Assembly: GCA_900100835.1 (NCBI GenBank)
Contig: FNCM01000011.1
Span: forward strand, 1 to 64,000
DNA from: Selenomonas sp. WCT3
Lineage (GTDB): Bacteria; Bacillota; Negativicutes; Selenomonadales; Selenomonadaceae
Length of the DNA stretch: 64,000 bases
Reading direction: 5' to 3'
Below the pieces are notes generated by a model. It had not been told where the DNA came from. It worked only from the letters and a program-made list of their open reading frames with translations, and ran no database searches. A program made the position numbers and the translations under genes. Positions 33,304-42,796 of the stretch are shown piece by piece. How positions within the stretch are numbered: the first letter of the stretch is position 1; each line of letters begins with the position of its first letter.

Positions 33304-34378
33304 GTTCGTTCACCTCAATGGTCATTCCCGGGATAATCCCATCCTGGGGGTCAATGTAAACACGAACCTGGAAAGCAGAAAGGTCTGCCTGTCCTTTCTC
33401 CCGGGTTGATTTTAAGTCAGCAAATCCCGGCGCCTGAGAGAGCAAACGAACTGTCCCCGTAACTTCGCGCTCGCCAGCAACCGTGGTTCCTTTAATCGCC
33501 TGTCCTTCCTGCAGGTTAGCCGCCTGCTTTTCACTGATATAAATATCGTAATAGCTGCGAGTGCTTTCCAACAGCACCACCGGCGTCGATGGGGAAATCA
33601 TCTCCCCTTCTTTGACCAAAACCTTTAGTACCTTGCCATCTTCTGGTGCCCGGAGCGTCAGCCGCTCCTTGGCTACTTCCAACTCTTTCAATTGAACTTC
33701 CAGCGCTTGTTTTTGCTGCTGAAGGGATTCTACATCGTTGCTCATATTGGCCGCCGCTTGACGCTGCTGTCCGACGGTATCGGAAGCACTGCCATTATAG
33801 CCAGCCCGCAATTTTTGCAACAGCTCCTGCTGTTGTTCTAAGCTAGCCTTAGAAACCTGCAAGGACATTTCTGCATCATCAAGCTGACTTCTAGAAATTG
33901 CCCCCGCATCAAATAAAGATATTTTGCGATTATAATCGATCTGGGAATTGCGAAGGGTTGCCGCAGCGGCCGAAACAGCGGCAGTCTGCTGGTCAATCTG
34001 CCGGCTGCTCTGGCTGGCATCCGTATCGGCCTTTTGGTAATTGATGCTCTGGGTGCCACTGGTCGAACGAATCTGCGCATCCATCTGCGCAATTTGCGCC
34101 TTGAGCTTTTCCATGGCCAAATCCGTATCCGTGGAATCCAGTTCCATAATGACATCGCCTTTTTTTACATAGTCTCCCTCTTTTACGGACTCTTTAATAA
34201 GACGTCCACCAACCGAATCAAAGGACAGCTTGATTTGTTCCGCCGTCAAAATGCCTTCTTTTTTCTCAGTGGCCAGAGCCAGGGCATCGTTCCCTTTATA
34301 CATCAAGATTAAGCCACCAATAAGCAGCAGCGCGATAAATACGATTCCCGTCCGCGTTGCTTTTCGTTTTGCATTCAT
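33284..34378 (-). CDS. HlyD-family periplasmic adaptor protein
   Basis: 364 residues. An N-terminal membrane anchor (TGIVFIALLLIGGLILMYKG), half-lipoyl motif SVGGRLIKESVKEGDYVKKG, a long coiled coil (about residues 75-235) and the second lipoyl half TLRAPEDGKVLKVLVKEGE, then a beta-barrel end. Adaptors bridge an inner-membrane pump and an outer-membrane channel, consistent with a diderm envelope. A GGAG site precedes the ATG. An operator-like site shared with the marR promoter lies 17 bases upstream. Confidence 0.9.
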   Translation of the reverse strand: MNAKRKATRTGIVFIALLLIGGLILMYKGNDALALATEKKEGILTAEQIKLSFDSVGGRLIKESVKEGDYVKKGDVIMELDSTDTDLAMEKLKAQIAQMDAQIRSTSGTQSINYQKADTDASQSSRQIDQQTAAVSAAAATLRNSQIDYNRKISLFDAGAISRSQLDDAEMSLQVSKASLEQQQELLQKLRAGYNGSASDTVGQQRQAAANMSNDVESLQQQKQALEVQLKELEVAKERLTLRAPEDGKVLKVLVKEGEMISPSTPVVLLESTRSYYDIYISEKQAANLQEGQAIKGTTVAGEREVTGTVRLLSQAPGFADLKSTREKGQADLSAFQVRVYIDPQDGIIPGMTIEVNEREFTKR

Positions 34379-34394
34379 TTCTCTTTCTCCTTAA

Positions 34395-34413
34395 AATTAG
34401 TTTGATTACTAAC
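34395..34413. promoter_or_regulatory. MarR operator-like site before hlyD
   Basis: AATTAGTTTGATTACTAAC is an imperfect palindrome (TTAGT...ACTAA). It resembles the site at 34971-34990 (TTAGTTAGTTTGCTAATTAC), sharing TTAGTTTG. Both flank the marR gene, fitting autoregulation plus control of the pump genes. Confidence 0.5.
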
Positions 34414-34470
34414 TATATAAGCAGAGAAGTGCCTTGCTTCTCTATTCATGCTCATGGTCTGGCGAAACCA

Positions 34471-34956
34471 TTACAAGGCTAACTTTTTCAGCAGATGTAT
34501 GAGCTCTTTTTGCTCAGACTCAGAGAGTTTTTCCATCAGCTTGGTAACGCGAAGATAATGCGGCGGCAGGATTTTTTCCATAAAGGCTGTGCCTTCCTCC
34601 GTTAAAATCACCAGCTTACCACGTCCATCATCAGCAGCCGGGCGAATCACTACCATCCCATCGCGCTCTAACCGCTGCAACATGTTGCTGATGGTTGCCC
34701 GGGTCACCCCCACCTTTTCGGCCAGTTCCGATGGTGCAATACCGGTATCACTGTACTGATGCAATACCACCAATGCACAGAACTTCCCCTCTGACAGGTT
34801 GTGTTCCTTCTGCAACACATCCAAAATCGACTGCTGAATTTCATCGCCGACGGTCTTTATGCCCAGCATAGCGATTACTGCGGCAGGATTAATTTCCGGA
34901 ATGATGCGTTTATGGCGTTCCAGCTCCTCCCAAGTCGGTACTATCTCTCGTTTCAC
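34471..34956 (-). CDS. MarR-family transcriptional regulator
   Basis: 161 residues, winged helix: SDTGIAPSELAEKVGVTRAT ISNMLQRLERDGMVVIRPAA then DDGRGKLVILTEEG, followed by C-terminal dimer helices. It likely represses the downstream hlyD-permease genes until a toxic ligand binds. GTG start at 34956 with a GGAGG site. Palindromic sites stand before marR and before hlyD. Confidence 0.9.
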   Translation of the reverse strand: MKREIVPTWEELERHKRIIPEINPAAVIAMLGIKTVGDEIQQSILDVLQKEHNLSEGKFCALVVLHQYSDTGIAPSELAEKVGVTRATISNMLQRLERDGMVVIRPAADDGRGKLVILTEEGTAFMEKILPPHYLRVTKLMEKLSESEQKELIHLLKKLAL

Positions 34957-34970
34957 AACAGCGCCTCCAC

Positions 34971-35020
34971 TTAGTTAGTTTGCTAATTACTTATTATAGA
35001 GATTTATGAAGAAATGTCAA
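34971..35020 (-). promoter_or_regulatory. marR promoter with operator
   Basis: Minus strand TTGACA (35015-35020), 16 bases, TATAAT (34993-34998), and just downstream the AT-rich site GTAATTAGCAAACTAACTAA (34971-34990). The minus-35 box lies inside the last codons of the upstream kinase gene. Confidence 0.6.
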
Positions 35021-37412
35021 GCAACGCCGCAATGGAACGAAGCAGTACCGGCATCTCAATGGGTTTAGCAATATGCCCATTCATTCCCGCCGCAAAGGCC
35101 TCCTGTCTATCCTCGGCAAAGGCATTAGCGGTCATGGCTAGAATTGGTATCCCTGCCTTTTTCGCGTCAGGCAATGCCCGGATGGCTCTGGCGGCCTCAT
35201 AACCATTCATTTGGGGCATCTGTACATCCATCAAAATCAAATCATAAGTATCCGCTGGCGCCGCCACCAGCAGCTCCACACATTGCTTGCCATTTTCTGC
35301 CCGCTCAATCCGCATCCCCGCTTCCTGTAAGAGGGTCATAGCAATCTCCGCATTAATCTCGTTATCTTCCGCCAGCAAAATCGAAATTCCCGCCAGGGAT
35401 GCTAGCACGGGCTCATCCTGCTGTTTTCCTGTCCCTTGCTTTTCCTTGGCAAAGCGATGGGGAATGCTTACCACAAAGGTAGTGCCCTTCCCTTTTTTAC
35501 TGGTAACCTCAATTGTCCCGTCCATAAAGTTCACCAGTTTTTTGACAATCGACATGCCAAGACCCGTCCCTTCGATTTTGGTGCTGGTCGTATTGTTTTC
35601 GCGGGAGAATTCGTCAAAGACATGGGGCAGGAAATCTTCTGACATCCCAATGCCAGTATCGGAAATCGTCGTCCGAATAATCCCCCAGCCCGCCTTGTCC
35701 CCTGGCAGTTCCTCGCATAACAGCCGAACGCTGCCCCCTGGGGCCGTATACTTGCAGGCATTGGATAAGATATTCAAAAACACTTCCCGCAATTTGGTGG
35801 TATCACCATAAAAATACTTATGCTGTACATTAACCTCACAGGAAAAAACCAGCTGATTGGCTTTCATCAATTCCTCGACTACCGAATAAATAGTTTCAGC
35901 AAAGTCATAGATATTAAACACTTCATTTTCCAGAGCCAATATTCCCTTTTCAATTCGTGCCATTTCTAGGACGTTGTTGATGATTGACAGCAGAACCTTG
36001 CTCGCTTCCTTGATTTTCGTCAGATAGTGACGGCAGCGCTCCGCATCGTTCTGATGCTTTTCCAACAAATCCCGAAAGCCCATAATGGCATTCATCGGCG
36101 TGCGAATATCATGACTCATGTTGAATAAGAAATTCGTCTTAGCGGCATTGGCCGCTTCGGCAACCTGACGGGCTTCCGCCAATTCCTGCTGTTTTAATTG
36201 CTCAGCCATAAACATAGACTGCACGTCGCGAAACCCCGCAATAAAACACGGCGTCCCTTTGATGCTTACATCCCGGGCGTAGCACGCCTGAAAGTGACAG
36301 CGCTTCCCATCGAGATTGGTCCGGGCATAATCAATTCGGTAAACTCCATCATGGGGAATGTGTTTTAGAAGCTCGGCAATACTTGTCTGATGATATAACC
36401 GTTTACGATCTTCTGGCACCACATACTTGTCGATATAATTTTGAATCGCCATTTCATAGCTGACTTCCTTAACGCCTTCCAAAACCCGCTTTGTCGTCAC
36501 GGATTTTGTGTTGCTGCGCACCAGGGAAACCAAATTGAGGGTCGCATCAATATACCAAACGGAACTGTATTCCCGGGATAAGCCATTAATCAGCATATTA
36601 TACTGTTCGCGCTCATGGGCCGTCTTGTTTTTCTCCCGGGTTTCCTTATCGATGTTTTCGAAGGCACAGACCAGAATAGGTCGTTGGGCCAGCTTCATTA
36701 TCTTCAAGCGGAAATAGGTGTCGATACCATTTTGACGGGTGCGATACAGCTGAACCACGTAAGGTTCTTTGGTAAGACGCTGATGCAAGTAATCAAGATC
36801 GGCCACTTTCATCATATCTGCCGCATCATCGGGATGCACATAGGAATCAATATAGGTCTTCATCAGGGCCCGAGGCGTAAGTTTCTGAGTTTGACTGAAT
36901 ACCACGTGCTTCGCGATATCATTCATGCGTACCGGCTGAACCGAATGGTCGATTACATTCACATAATAGATGGCGCTATAGCATTCAGCCAGCAAATCCA
37001 CCGTCTGCTGCATCAGCCCCTCATGTTCTTTCTGACTGGTAATGTTCTCAATGGCAAAAATCACCTGGGAAACGGGATTTTTCTCCCCCATGCGGATAAA
37101 ATCCAGCCGATACCAGCCCTTATCGAGAACTTGCACCACCAAAGAGATTCGCTTGGTGCTATGAAGACGATTGGCTAATGTTGACAGGTCAATAAATTCG
37201 GCTACCTCTTGATGGGAACCGCGAACGGTTGCCATGGCAAGTAATGCCGCCAACTGTTCTTGCAGGCTCTTCTCCCCCGACATGACTCGTTCTAACGACG
37301 GGTCAGACTTCACCGAATAAAATTTTCCCTGTTGAAGGTCAAGAATTTGAACCAATCCGTATCTTTCCGCCATCGCGACCAGTGCGTCGCTGCAATCTTT
37401 CAGCCATTCCAT
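35004..37412 (-). CDS. PAS-containing hybrid histidine kinase/response regulator
   Basis: 802 residues. Three PAS-like sensory regions (about 1-410), a histidine kinase core with FNMSHDIRTPMNAIMGF (His near 435), N box FLNILSNACKYTAPGG, DTGIGMS and GTGLGMSIVK, then a receiver with phospho-acceptor Asp in LILMDVQMPQMNGYEAARAI near residue 727. No membrane segment, HPt or output domain is seen, so it is a cytoplasmic sensor whose phosphate must pass to another protein. It ends only 48 bases from the marR start. The kinase-receiver half closely resembles that of the giant protein at 47152-53715. Confidence 0.9.
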   Translation of the reverse strand: MEWLKDCSDALVAMAERYGLVQILDLQQGKFYSVKSDPSLERVMSGEKSLQEQLAALLAMATVRGSHQEVAEFIDLSTLANRLHSTKRISLVVQVLDKGWYRLDFIRMGEKNPVSQVIFAIENITSQKEHEGLMQQTVDLLAECYSAIYYVNVIDHSVQPVRMNDIAKHVVFSQTQKLTPRALMKTYIDSYVHPDDAADMMKVADLDYLHQRLTKEPYVVQLYRTRQNGIDTYFRLKIMKLAQRPILVCAFENIDKETREKNKTAHEREQYNMLINGLSREYSSVWYIDATLNLVSLVRSNTKSVTTKRVLEGVKEVSYEMAIQNYIDKYVVPEDRKRLYHQTSIAELLKHIPHDGVYRIDYARTNLDGKRCHFQACYARDVSIKGTPCFIAGFRDVQSMFMAEQLKQQELAEARQVAEAANAAKTNFLFNMSHDIRTPMNAIMGFRDLLEKHQNDAERCRHYLTKIKEASKVLLSIINNVLEMARIEKGILALENEVFNIYDFAETIYSVVEELMKANQLVFSCEVNVQHKYFYGDTTKLREVFLNILSNACKYTAPGGSVRLLCEELPGDKAGWGIIRTTISDTGIGMSEDFLPHVFDEFSRENNTTSTKIEGTGLGMSIVKKLVNFMDGTIEVTSKKGKGTTFVVSIPHRFAKEKQGTGKQQDEPVLASLAGISILLAEDNEINAEIAMTLLQEAGMRIERAENGKQCVELLVAAPADTYDLILMDVQMPQMNGYEAARAIRALPDAKKAGIPILAMTANAFAEDRQEAFAAGMNGHIAKPIEMPVLLRSIAALLDISS

Positions 37413-37497
37413 TCTATCGCCCTCTTCGCTTTGCCACCTGCTCCAATCTCCTTATAGTATTCGTTCCCTTCCGGTATTTTCCTTGTTCTTGACTATA

Positions 37498-37536
37498 GAA
37501 AAAGCACCTTTCCCAAACTTCGCTTGGGAAAGGTGC
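37498..37536 (-). terminator. Terminator after aspS
   Basis: GCACCTTTCCCAA and TTGGGAAAGGTGC pair around a seven-base loop; on the minus strand TTTTTC follows. Confidence 0.85.
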
Positions 37537-37562
37537 CTTATCAGCCAGCAATAGCGAAATGC

Positions 37563-39368
37563 TTACTGCTCCTGTTTATTTTCTTTTTTCTTGACAGCCG
37601 TGCGGATGGAAAGTTCGCGGAGCTGTTTTTCCTCAACCGGCGACGGTGCAGCCGACATGACGTCACGAGCACTCTGGTTTTTCGGGAAGGCGATGACATC
37701 GCGAATGGAATCGCGTTTTGCCATGAGCATGACGAGACGGTCGAGGCCAAATGCCAGACCACCATGTGGCGGCGTACCATACTGGAAGGCATCCATCATG
37801 AAGCCGAACTTCTCATGAGCCTGCTCGTAAGTGAGGCCCAGAGACTCGAAGACTTTCTCCTGCAGCTCTGCATTGTAGATACGCAAGGAACCGCCACCGA
37901 CTTCGACGCCGTTGAGGACCATATCATAGGCCTTAGCTTTTACGCGGCCCGGGTCGGACTGCAGATACTGGATATCCTCGTCACGGGGTGCCGTGAACGG
38001 ATGATGCATAGCTTTCCAGCGTTTCTCTTCGTCGCTCCACTCGTACATTGGGAAGTCGACAACCCAGAGGAAGCGCAGGGCATCCGGGTCGATGAGGTTG
38101 CGCTCTTTGCCCATCTCGAGACGGAGCTGGCCAAGAGCCGTGTCAACGACGAGGCGCTTGTCAGCAACGACCAGCAGCAGGTCGCCCGTCTTGGCACCCG
38201 TAGCCTCAGCGATTTTCGCAAACGTCTCATCGCTGTAGAATTTCTTGAACGGGCTCTTGATGCCCTCTTCGCTGTACTGGATCCAGGCAAGGCCTTTCGC
38301 GCCATAGATCTGGACAAACTTGACGAGGTCGTCGAGGCGGCGGCGCGGAATGTCAGCATAACCGTCAACCTTGATGCACTTGACCATGCCGCCGTTTTCG
38401 ATAACGGCGTTGAATACCTTGAAGTCCGAACCTTTGACGAACTCGGAGATATCCATGAGCGGCATGTCGAAGCGGAGATCCGGCTTATCGGAACCGTATT
38501 TATCCATAGCCGTATCCCAATCCATACGCTCAAACGGCGTCTCGATCTTCGCACCGATAGCCTTCTCGAACATCTCTTTGGCGAGCTCTTCCATCAGGCC
38601 CAGGATCTGATCCTGATCCATGAAGGACATCTCGATATCGAGCTGCGTGAACTCCGGCTGACGGTCAGCACGGAGGTCCTCATCGCGGAAGCAGCGGACA
38701 ATCTGGAAATACTTCTCGAAGCCAGCGACCTGCAGGATCTGCTTGAAGATCTGCGGGGACTGCGGCAAAGCGTAGAACTCGCCCGGATTTACGCGGCTCG
38801 GAACCAGGAAGTCACGAGCACCTTCCGGCGTGCTCTTGCAGAGCATCGGCGTCTCGATCTCGAGGAAGCCGTTGCGGTCAAAGAAGTCACGCATGATCTT
38901 CGTGACGCGGTGACGCAGCATGATGTTCTTCTGCATCTCCGGACGACGAAGATCCAGATAACGATACTTGAGGCGAATCTTCTCATCGACATCGACACCA
39001 TCCTGGATGTAGAACGGCGGCGTTTTCGCCTCATTGAGGATACGCAGTTCAGCGCAAACGACCTCAACTTCACCAGTCTCCATATTCGGATTGATGGTCT
39101 CTTCGCTGCGGGCGCGGATTTTACCGCGGACAGCGATGCAGAACTCGTTACGCAGGGACTCAGCCTTGTGGAACGTGCCCTCATTCATGGAAGCCTCATC
39201 GAATACGACCTGCACGAAACCAGAACGGTCACGCATGTCAACGAAAATCAGACCACCATGATCACGACGACGGGAGACCCAGCCGCAAAGTACAACTTCC
39301 TGGTCAACGTCGGTTTTGCGAAGCGCACCGCAGTGATGCGTGCGCTTCATGCCTTGTAATGTTTCCAT
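37563..39368 (-). CDS. aspS: Aspartyl-tRNA synthetase
   Basis: 601 residues, class II, bacterial type. OB-fold anticodon domain (VVLCGWVSRRRDHGGLIFVD), class II motifs 2 (IVRCFRDEDLRADRQPEFTQ) and 3 (GLAFGLDRLVMLMAKRDSIR), and the GAD insertion. It charges tRNA-Asp; bacterial enzymes may also charge tRNA-Asn for transamidation. Its ATG overlaps the hisS stop (TAATG). A lysine-rich tail (VKKKENKQEQ) ends the chain. Confidence 0.97.
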   Translation of the reverse strand: METLQGMKRTHHCGALRKTDVDQEVVLCGWVSRRRDHGGLIFVDMRDRSGFVQVVFDEASMNEGTFHKAESLRNEFCIAVRGKIRARSEETINPNMETGEVEVVCAELRILNEAKTPPFYIQDGVDVDEKIRLKYRYLDLRRPEMQKNIMLRHRVTKIMRDFFDRNGFLEIETPMLCKSTPEGARDFLVPSRVNPGEFYALPQSPQIFKQILQVAGFEKYFQIVRCFRDEDLRADRQPEFTQLDIEMSFMDQDQILGLMEELAKEMFEKAIGAKIETPFERMDWDTAMDKYGSDKPDLRFDMPLMDISEFVKGSDFKVFNAVIENGGMVKCIKVDGYADIPRRRLDDLVKFVQIYGAKGLAWIQYSEEGIKSPFKKFYSDETFAKIAEATGAKTGDLLLVVADKRLVVDTALGQLRLEMGKERNLIDPDALRFLWVVDFPMYEWSDEEKRWKAMHHPFTAPRDEDIQYLQSDPGRVKAKAYDMVLNGVEVGGGSLRIYNAELQEKVFESLGLTYEQAHEKFGFMMDAFQYGTPPHGGLAFGLDRLVMLMAKRDSIRDVIAFPKNQSARDVMSAAPSPVEEKQLRELSIRTAVKKKENKQEQ

Positions 39369-40633
39369 TAACCTTTCACCTCAGCACATAGCTTTTCTAT
39401 TATTGTATCAAAAGAAACCTTCTGCTGCTCACTCTTTTCCATATCCTTGAGCATCACGCAGGATTCCTTGACTTCGTCTTCACCGATGATCAGCGCAAAG
39501 CGGGCATTGGCCTTGTTTGCCTGTTTCATCTGGGCCTTCATACTGCGGCCCGCATAATCCATCCCAGCCTTGAGGCCAGCCTGGCGCAACTGGGTCAGCA
39601 GCTTGAAGGCAGGGCCCTGGGCCGCATCGCCGAGCGCTACCACATACGCGTCGGTCTTCTTGTCCATCTCTGGCAGCAGATCCTGTTTCTCGAGAGCCAG
39701 CAGGACGCGCTCGAGACCCGTAGCAAAGCCAACGGCTGGCGTCGGTTTACCACCGATTTCCTCGATGAGGCCATCGTAACGGCCACCGCCAGCCACAGCA
39801 CTCTGTGCCCCTAGCGGCGCATACTTGATTTCAAAGGCCGTTTTCGTGTAGTAATCGAGGCCGCGAACCAAGCGCGGGTCAAGCTCGAACTCAATGCCAG
39901 CATCGTGAAGGTACTGCTGAACCTTGTGGAAATGCTCCTGGCACTCGTCGCAGAGGCAGTCCGTGATTTTCGGCGCATCAGCCATATAGGGTTTATCCGC
40001 ATCAGCCTTGCAGTCGAGGATGCGCAGTGGGCTGCGCTCAAAGCGGTCTTTGCAGTCATCACAAAGGTCATCGAGCTTATCGCGGAAGTAGTTCTGAAGA
40101 ACCTCCCGATACTTCGGACGGCAATGCGGGCAGCCAACGGAGTTCAGGCTCAGCTTAAGGTCTTTAAGACCCAGCGAACGCAGGAAATCGATAGCCACCA
40201 TGATGACTTCCGCATCCACCATCGGATTCTCTTCACCAAGAGCCTCGACACCGAACTGATGGAATTCGCGCATACGGCCGGCCTGGGGACGGTCGTAGCG
40301 GAACATCGAGCCGATGTAGAAGAGTTTAACCAGCGACGAGTCGCCGTATAGCTTATTCTGCAAGTAAGCGCGAACAGCCGAAGCCGTGTTTTCCGGGCGC
40401 AACGTAATGCTACGGTCGCCGCGGTCCTTAAAGGTATACATTTCCTTATCGACTACATCGGTGCCCTCACCGATGCCGCGATGAAAAAGCTCCGTGTGCT
40501 CAAATACTGGCGTACGGATTTCCTCAAATCCATAGCGACCGCAAAGCTCACGAATCTTCTGTTCAACATAATTCCATTCGCCGACGGTATCCGGCAGAAT
40601 GTCTTTGGTTCCCCGAGGGGCATTGGTTAACAT
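39368..40633 (-). CDS. hisS: Histidyl-tRNA synthetase
   Basis: 421 residues, class II. Motif 1 region APRGTKDILPDTVGEWNYVE, motif 2 MFRYDRPQAGRMREFHQFGV, histidine-binding LVRGLDYYTKTAFEIKY, motif 3 PAVGFATGLERVLLAL. It charges tRNA-His. It overlaps the end of hemZ by seven bases and leads into aspS, a common hisS-aspS pair. Confidence 0.97.
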   Translation of the reverse strand: MLTNAPRGTKDILPDTVGEWNYVEQKIRELCGRYGFEEIRTPVFEHTELFHRGIGEGTDVVDKEMYTFKDRGDRSITLRPENTASAVRAYLQNKLYGDSSLVKLFYIGSMFRYDRPQAGRMREFHQFGVEALGEENPMVDAEVIMVAIDFLRSLGLKDLKLSLNSVGCPHCRPKYREVLQNYFRDKLDDLCDDCKDRFERSPLRILDCKADADKPYMADAPKITDCLCDECQEHFHKVQQYLHDAGIEFELDPRLVRGLDYYTKTAFEIKYAPLGAQSAVAGGGRYDGLIEEIGGKPTPAVGFATGLERVLLALEKQDLLPEMDKKTDAYVVALGDAAQGPAFKLLTQLRQAGLKAGMDYAGRSMKAQMKQANKANARFALIIGEDEVKESCVMLKDMEKSEQQKVSFDTIIEKLCAEVKG

Positions 40634-42180
40634 TCGTTGGTTTCCCCCTGTTTGCCACAGGCTTCCTCTAAGAGCTGCCTGCGTTTTTCTATATAGATAT
40701 CTACATCACGCAGATATGTTACCAAATCTTTGGCATTAAAGGATGACTTCATGCGTTTGCGGGCAAAGTCTACCACCTTTGTAGTAGCGGAGCCGCCAAT
40801 GCCGATAATGGTCTGATGTTCTTCCATAATCTGGATGTTATACATGCCCTCTGCCCCCTTACGGCAGCAGCCGACATTTTCCAAATCACCGGACATATAG
40901 CCCTGGCGATAAAGGTAATAGGGCTGGTAGCCGCCTTGTTTGATAAAGGACATCGCTACCTCGGACATCTTGCGGGTTTCCGCATCATCCGGCAAGTCCA
41001 CATGACGTTCCTCCATGATGAGTTTCAAGCGAGAGCCTCGTTTCAAGGCCAAGGCATGCAGGGTAATATCGTCTGGCTTTAGTGCAACGACTTTTTCCAT
41101 GGTATCCCGAACATCTTCAGCCGTCTCACCGGGAAGCCCCAAGATGAGATCCATATTGATTTCGGGGATGCCCGCTTTGCGCAGCGCCTGATACATGGTC
41201 ACCACATCCTCTGGTGTATGCTGACGACCAATGATTTTCAGCGTGCGCTGCTGCATGGTCTGCGGATTGACACTAACCCGACTGACATGATAGTCCACCA
41301 TCGCCTGGATTTTCGCTGGCGTTATGCTGTCAGGACGGCCTGCTTCAACGGTAAACTCCACCAATTTGGGCCCATAAAAAGCATTATATACCATCTGCAT
41401 CATATTCGCAAAATATCGGTCTGGAAGAGCCGTCGGCGTGCCGCCGCCGATGTAGATATTCTGCACGGTAAAGCCGTAATGTTCCACCGCTTCTTTGGCC
41501 GCCATAAGATCCTTTTGCAGCACTGCCATGAACTTGTCCAGCTGCTTTTCCCCCGGCAGAATGTTGGCGGGGAAAGAGCAGTAGAGGCAACGGGTCAGGC
41601 AAAAGGGAATCCCCACGTAGATGCTAATGGTCTTTTCATCCGAAGTCTGCAAAAAAGGCAGTTGACGGAAGGCCATTGGCGTAATGATACGGGCTTTTTC
41701 CTCACTGCAGGCAAAGTCCGTCATCAAGCGTTTGACGATAGCCTCTTCCTCCATGCCATAGGAAATCCAGCGATGAACGATTTTCGTCGGCCGAACTCCA
41801 TGGAGAATGCCCCAGGGTGCCTGGGGCATGTGAAGCTCCTCGATAAAGATATCATAAAGATTCCGCTTGATGGTGCGATTTACGGCCGCTCGTTCCAGTT
41901 CATCCCCCTTGCCGGCTGACACTCGGGTCCAGCGCTTAACCGAACCCGAGGCATCAAATAGCAACAGGGTGGTTTCCATGCGAACCAGTTCTCCATCATG
42001 GGCACCCTCCTCCGTTACCGGCAGCCGGCGATTAACAACGGACAACTGCTCGTAATCGCTTTCCCCGCGCCGCCCGATGACTTCCACCTTAAAGAGGCTC
42101 AGGATTTCCCGGGTAATCTTAGAGATGATTTCTTTTTTCGAATTGAGCGTAAAAGTCCTTACCTTCAAGCCTGCTGACAC
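40627..42180 (-). CDS. hemZ: Coproporphyrinogen III oxidase-like radical SAM enzyme HemZ
   Basis: 517 residues. An N-terminal domain of about 160 residues precedes the radical SAM core with CLTRCLYC (CX3CX2C) in YVGIPFCLTRCLYCSFPANI, then IYIGGGTPTALPDRYF and EINMDLILGLPGETAEDV. This long form is HemZ, the oxygen-independent coproporphyrinogen dehydrogenase paralogue of Firmicutes; in vivo role in haem synthesis is partly established. The start is a GTG at 42180 or a TTG at 42168 with better AAGGAG spacing. It overlaps the upstream Fur-family gene. Confidence 0.88.
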   Translation of the reverse strand: MSAGLKVRTFTLNSKKEIISKITREILSLFKVEVIGRRGESDYEQLSVVNRRLPVTEEGAHDGELVRMETTLLLFDASGSVKRWTRVSAGKGDELERAAVNRTIKRNLYDIFIEELHMPQAPWGILHGVRPTKIVHRWISYGMEEEAIVKRLMTDFACSEEKARIITPMAFRQLPFLQTSDEKTISIYVGIPFCLTRCLYCSFPANILPGEKQLDKFMAVLQKDLMAAKEAVEHYGFTVQNIYIGGGTPTALPDRYFANMMQMVYNAFYGPKLVEFTVEAGRPDSITPAKIQAMVDYHVSRVSVNPQTMQQRTLKIIGRQHTPEDVVTMYQALRKAGIPEINMDLILGLPGETAEDVRDTMEKVVALKPDDITLHALALKRGSRLKLIMEERHVDLPDDAETRKMSEVAMSFIKQGGYQPYYLYRQGYMSGDLENVGCCRKGAEGMYNIQIMEEHQTIIGIGGSATTKVVDFARKRMKSSFNAKDLVTYLRDVDIYIEKRRQLLEEACGKQGETNEC

Positions 42181-42614
42181 TCCTTGCAGACTCCATAGAA
42201 TTTCACCTGATGATTTTCCACATGGAAGCCCATCTTCGTCTCGATGTCCGCCTCCAAATCATCCATCAAATCATCTTCAAACTCAATGACCTTGCCACAT
42301 CTGGTGCAAATCAAGTGATGGTGATGATGCTCCGATGGATCGGTCGTATTGACCTCGTAGCGGCTGCAGCCATCGCCGAACTCCATTTTCTGCAAGATGC
42401 CAAGATCCGATAAGAGTTCCAGGCTACGATAAACCGTCGCCAGACCAATCTCTGATTTGCTTTCCCGCAAAATGTTATGAACATCTTCGGCGGAAAGATG
42501 TTCCCCCGGATGTTCGAGGAAAATCTGCAGAACCGTCTGACGCTGCGGCGTCATTTTGTGCTGACGTGCCTGCAGACGTTCCTTTAAATCCTCCATTGTA
42601 AAAGTTTGTGCCAT
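42165..42614 (-). CDS. Fur-family transcriptional regulator
   Basis: 149 residues from the ATG at 42614 (GGGGTGGG site). Winged helix: KMTPQRQTVLQIFLEHPGEH LSAEDVHNIL, SEIGLATVYRSLELLSDLG. Metal sites: HHHHHLICTRCGK and a second pair CKECQQA, giving the structural Cys4 zinc. It senses iron, zinc or peroxide through metal; which one cannot be told from sequence. It is the first gene of the hemZ-hisS-aspS unit, so it may link haem and metal balance to this operon. Confidence 0.92.
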   Translation of the reverse strand: MAQTFTMEDLKERLQARQHKMTPQRQTVLQIFLEHPGEHLSAEDVHNILRESKSEIGLATVYRSLELLSDLGILQKMEFGDGCSRYEVNTTDPSEHHHHHLICTRCGKVIEFEDDLMDDLEADIETKMGFHVENHQVKFYGVCKECQQA

Positions 42615-42754
42615 AAAACCCACCCCTTTATTTCTATCAATAAAACGTACGGTATCTCCGTCATATAACACACAAATTATATGAATCAAATATATTCATT
42701 ATAGCAGAAATCCCCTCGTATGACAAACAAAACGCCAGTCTCTTTGTCATTTTT

Positions 42755-42792
42755 AAAAAATACTGTCTCCCCTTGCGGAAGACAGTATTTTC
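42755..42792 (-). terminator. Terminator after relA
   Basis: AAAATACTGTC and GACAGTATTTT pair around a 13-base loop; TTTTTTAAAA follows on the minus strand. Confidence 0.8.
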
Positions 42793-42796
42793 TGCA

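Noticed and set aside
37524..39359. Long plus-strand open frame of 611 codons opposite aspS
   Set aside because: It mirrors the codon pattern of aspS, whose minus-strand product has all class II synthetase motifs. The opposite frame has no recognisable domain.
39368..40650. T-box leader before hisS or aspS
   Set aside because: Both genes overlap the preceding gene, leaving no leader region.
42615..42720. Fur or PerR box before the Fur-family gene (TATAATGAAT...ATTCATATAAT)
   Set aside because: The symmetry is imperfect and the region is simply AT-rich; not enough to call a site.
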